From NCBI GenBank assembly GCA_964036195.1, contig OZ038453.1:4479469-4543468 (forward strand): a DNA stretch of 64,000 bases. Reading direction: 5' to 3'. The position numbers and the translations under genes are program-made. The notes under the pieces were generated by a model. That model did not search any database, was not told the origin of the DNA, and saw only the letters and a program-made list of their open reading frames with translations. Origin of the DNA: Sphaerolaimus hirsutus (taxonomy: Eukaryota; Nematoda; Chromadorea; Monhysterida; Sphaerolaimidae). Shown here one piece after another: positions 62,466 to 64,000 of this stretch. Every line of letters begins with the position of its first letter. Within the stretch, counting starts at the first letter, position 1.

Positions 62466-64000
62466 CACAAATTACATCACAATTAACTCCCAGGATCATT
62501 CTGAATTACATAGCTAAAGCTATTTTCGCGAGGCCCCCCATTTTGTGATCTACCTATCTCATCTATATGCTATTTTTGAGTGGTAGGTAAGTGACAATTA
62601 TGCTTATAACTGACAAGTATTTTTATTTAAGGTTACTTACCACTTATAACTTTTATTACCACCTTTTTGTTATGATCACTTGTCCACTTGCAGAATCGCC
62701 ATGATCAAGTGATCAGATGTGTGACAGATAGAATAATAACTGACAAGTCATGTGACAACTAAACTGATAATGACAAGTATTTATATTGACAAGTTTAGTC
62801 ACTTTTTTAGCTGGTACTTGTCTGATCAATAACATAATTTACATAAATAAATTATCAGAAAAATGGTAATTAAACTGTTATGTCAAATGACAAGTCAACT
62901 AGTAAATGACAAGTATTTCTATTTTTAACTTCATTTGTCACAAAAGTAAAATTGGCACCAGCTATCCAATTTCAGAGACATAAAATCAACTAAAGGTGCA
63001 AACTGAGTCACCCTGCATTCTATTTCATGCACTGGCGTCCATAGTTGATAAAGCATGTTTACTTTTACTCAGAAAGTATACTCAAGTACCAAGTTTATAT
63101 CAACACATTTAAAACTGATACCATTCTGAGAGTTTATTAAAAACTTCTTATTAAGAAATATTATTGGAAAATGGAAAATTTTATTCAGTAATGCATACTT
63201 TACATTCACTTCAGAAAAGGGAGTTTCAAGTATTAAAAGTATCTGAATACTGAAAAAAAATTTTTTTTGCTGATTCTCCATTTATTTTGAGTAAAGTACT
63301 GAAACTCTACTTGCCCTGACTGAAACCTACATTTATGTGACTTTTATTTTTACATTTTACTTTTTACTTCTGATGTTTATTTTCACTTTCTGAAAGTGAA
63401 TAAATCCAAAATACCTTATATTTTTAAAATCCACAAAAAAAATTCAAACATTTCCACACTTTTAACAACTCTACCCACATGCTCGGATGCAGATAAGCAC
63501 ATGCACTTTCTGCATGGAAAATGTAGGAATGCTCTGTGGAACCTATTCTCCGTTTTGCGGTGTATATGTGGGGTATATTGGCCCCCGAATGTTGTTACAG
63601 TGTTTGGGCTTAAGCTTTGTGGGTTAGGACCCAATTTATGACATGCTTATTTCCTTCTATCCAATTTTTGACTGTGTTATTTACTTGTAATTGTCTTGAA
63701 ATATGTTGTCTGTTTGTTGTTTATGGAGATGTTGTGGAAGAATTAGTTTATTTCTAAGTTTTTGAATTAATTATACTGATCTGAGTGAATTCTAAACAGC
63801 GTTACGGTGTTACCGTATTTTCAAAAAAGTTGTGTAAAATTCTGCTCCAGGGTGTCAATTTTCCGTTTTCCATTTTCTGTTTCCATTTACCTAAGGACAA
63901 ATTTTTACTTTTTTTGGCTGTGAAATTTTTTCCATTTTTCCATTGTCAATTGTTTCGCTTTCGACCTTTCATTTTTTCCCCAATTGTGCACCAAATTGAC
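62466..64000. other. AT-rich DNA, no gene recognised
   Basis: Bases 62,590-62,960 carry many GACAAGTAT and ATAACTGACAAGT motifs in both orientations, probably a decayed foldback repeat. The open frames near 63,400-63,640 have no recognisable domain. Confidence 0.5.

Noticed and set aside
63396-63641. 81-aa ORF with several cysteines near the right end
   Set aside because: No domain, no convincing splice sites, and both strands are open over the same stretch.
1-64000. CRISPR array, rRNA or bacterial operon
   Set aside because: Genes have introns with GT-AG borders and the repeats have transposon ends; no spaced direct-repeat array of CRISPR type or rRNA motif is present.

Overview
The window reads as animal DNA, most likely from a nematode. 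One gene alternates Kunitz, lustrin-type and EB cysteine modules, introns use short TTTCAG-type acceptors, and the other genes are a PRL phosphatase and an SECp43-type RNA-binding protein. The species is not determined. Coding exons are short islands in a sea of non-autonomous DNA transposons, so most of the long open frames in the window are repeats or shadow frames.

Bases 1-11,689 are a rearranged BEL/Pao-type LTR retroelement on the + strand. It holds integrase, A17 protease/RNase H and an envelope-like frame, and a 4,160-base block (about 2,075-10,394) is present twice in tandem, almost identical. It is eroded: catalytic positions of RNase H and integrase are substituted, and the envelope frame carries three in-frame stops. 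A putative 3' LTR covers about 10,488-11,689; the 5' end lies outside the window. Coding and non-coding parts are both packed with the pentamer TCACA on the + strand only.

Bases 11,787-14,221 hold three + strand exons, in phase with each other, of an unidentified cysteine-rich protein. On the - strand follow three genes. A large modular extracellular protein gene has 24 resolved exons (32,120 to 18,680), nearly all of symmetric phase 1-1, with both gene ends unresolved. A complete eight-exon SECp43/TRNAU1AP homologue (47,641 to 39,706) encodes two RRMs, a glutamine/proline-rich middle and a conserved C-terminus. A complete five-exon PRL/PTP4A phosphatase (53,802 to 50,918) ends in a CAAX box. 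Further GC-rich candidate exons lie at 55,459-58,213. From 58.4 kb to the right end I recognise no gene.

The repeat landscape is the most unusual part. At least nine hAT-like elements have terminal inverted repeats; most show exact 8-base target duplications and a few imperfect or compromised ones. Four of them are nested at 42,611-45,184. A second family of about 15 hairpin elements begins and ends TACCGTA...TACGGTA. In both groups the ends are shared, but the interior of each element is an iterated short motif that continues its own terminal repeat (TATCGA, TCGGGA, TTACGC, ACGTTTTT, TCGAGGGG and others). A third palindromic family (TGTCAAATGTCA) and a tRNA-headed SINE are also present. Most of these sit in introns or between genes.
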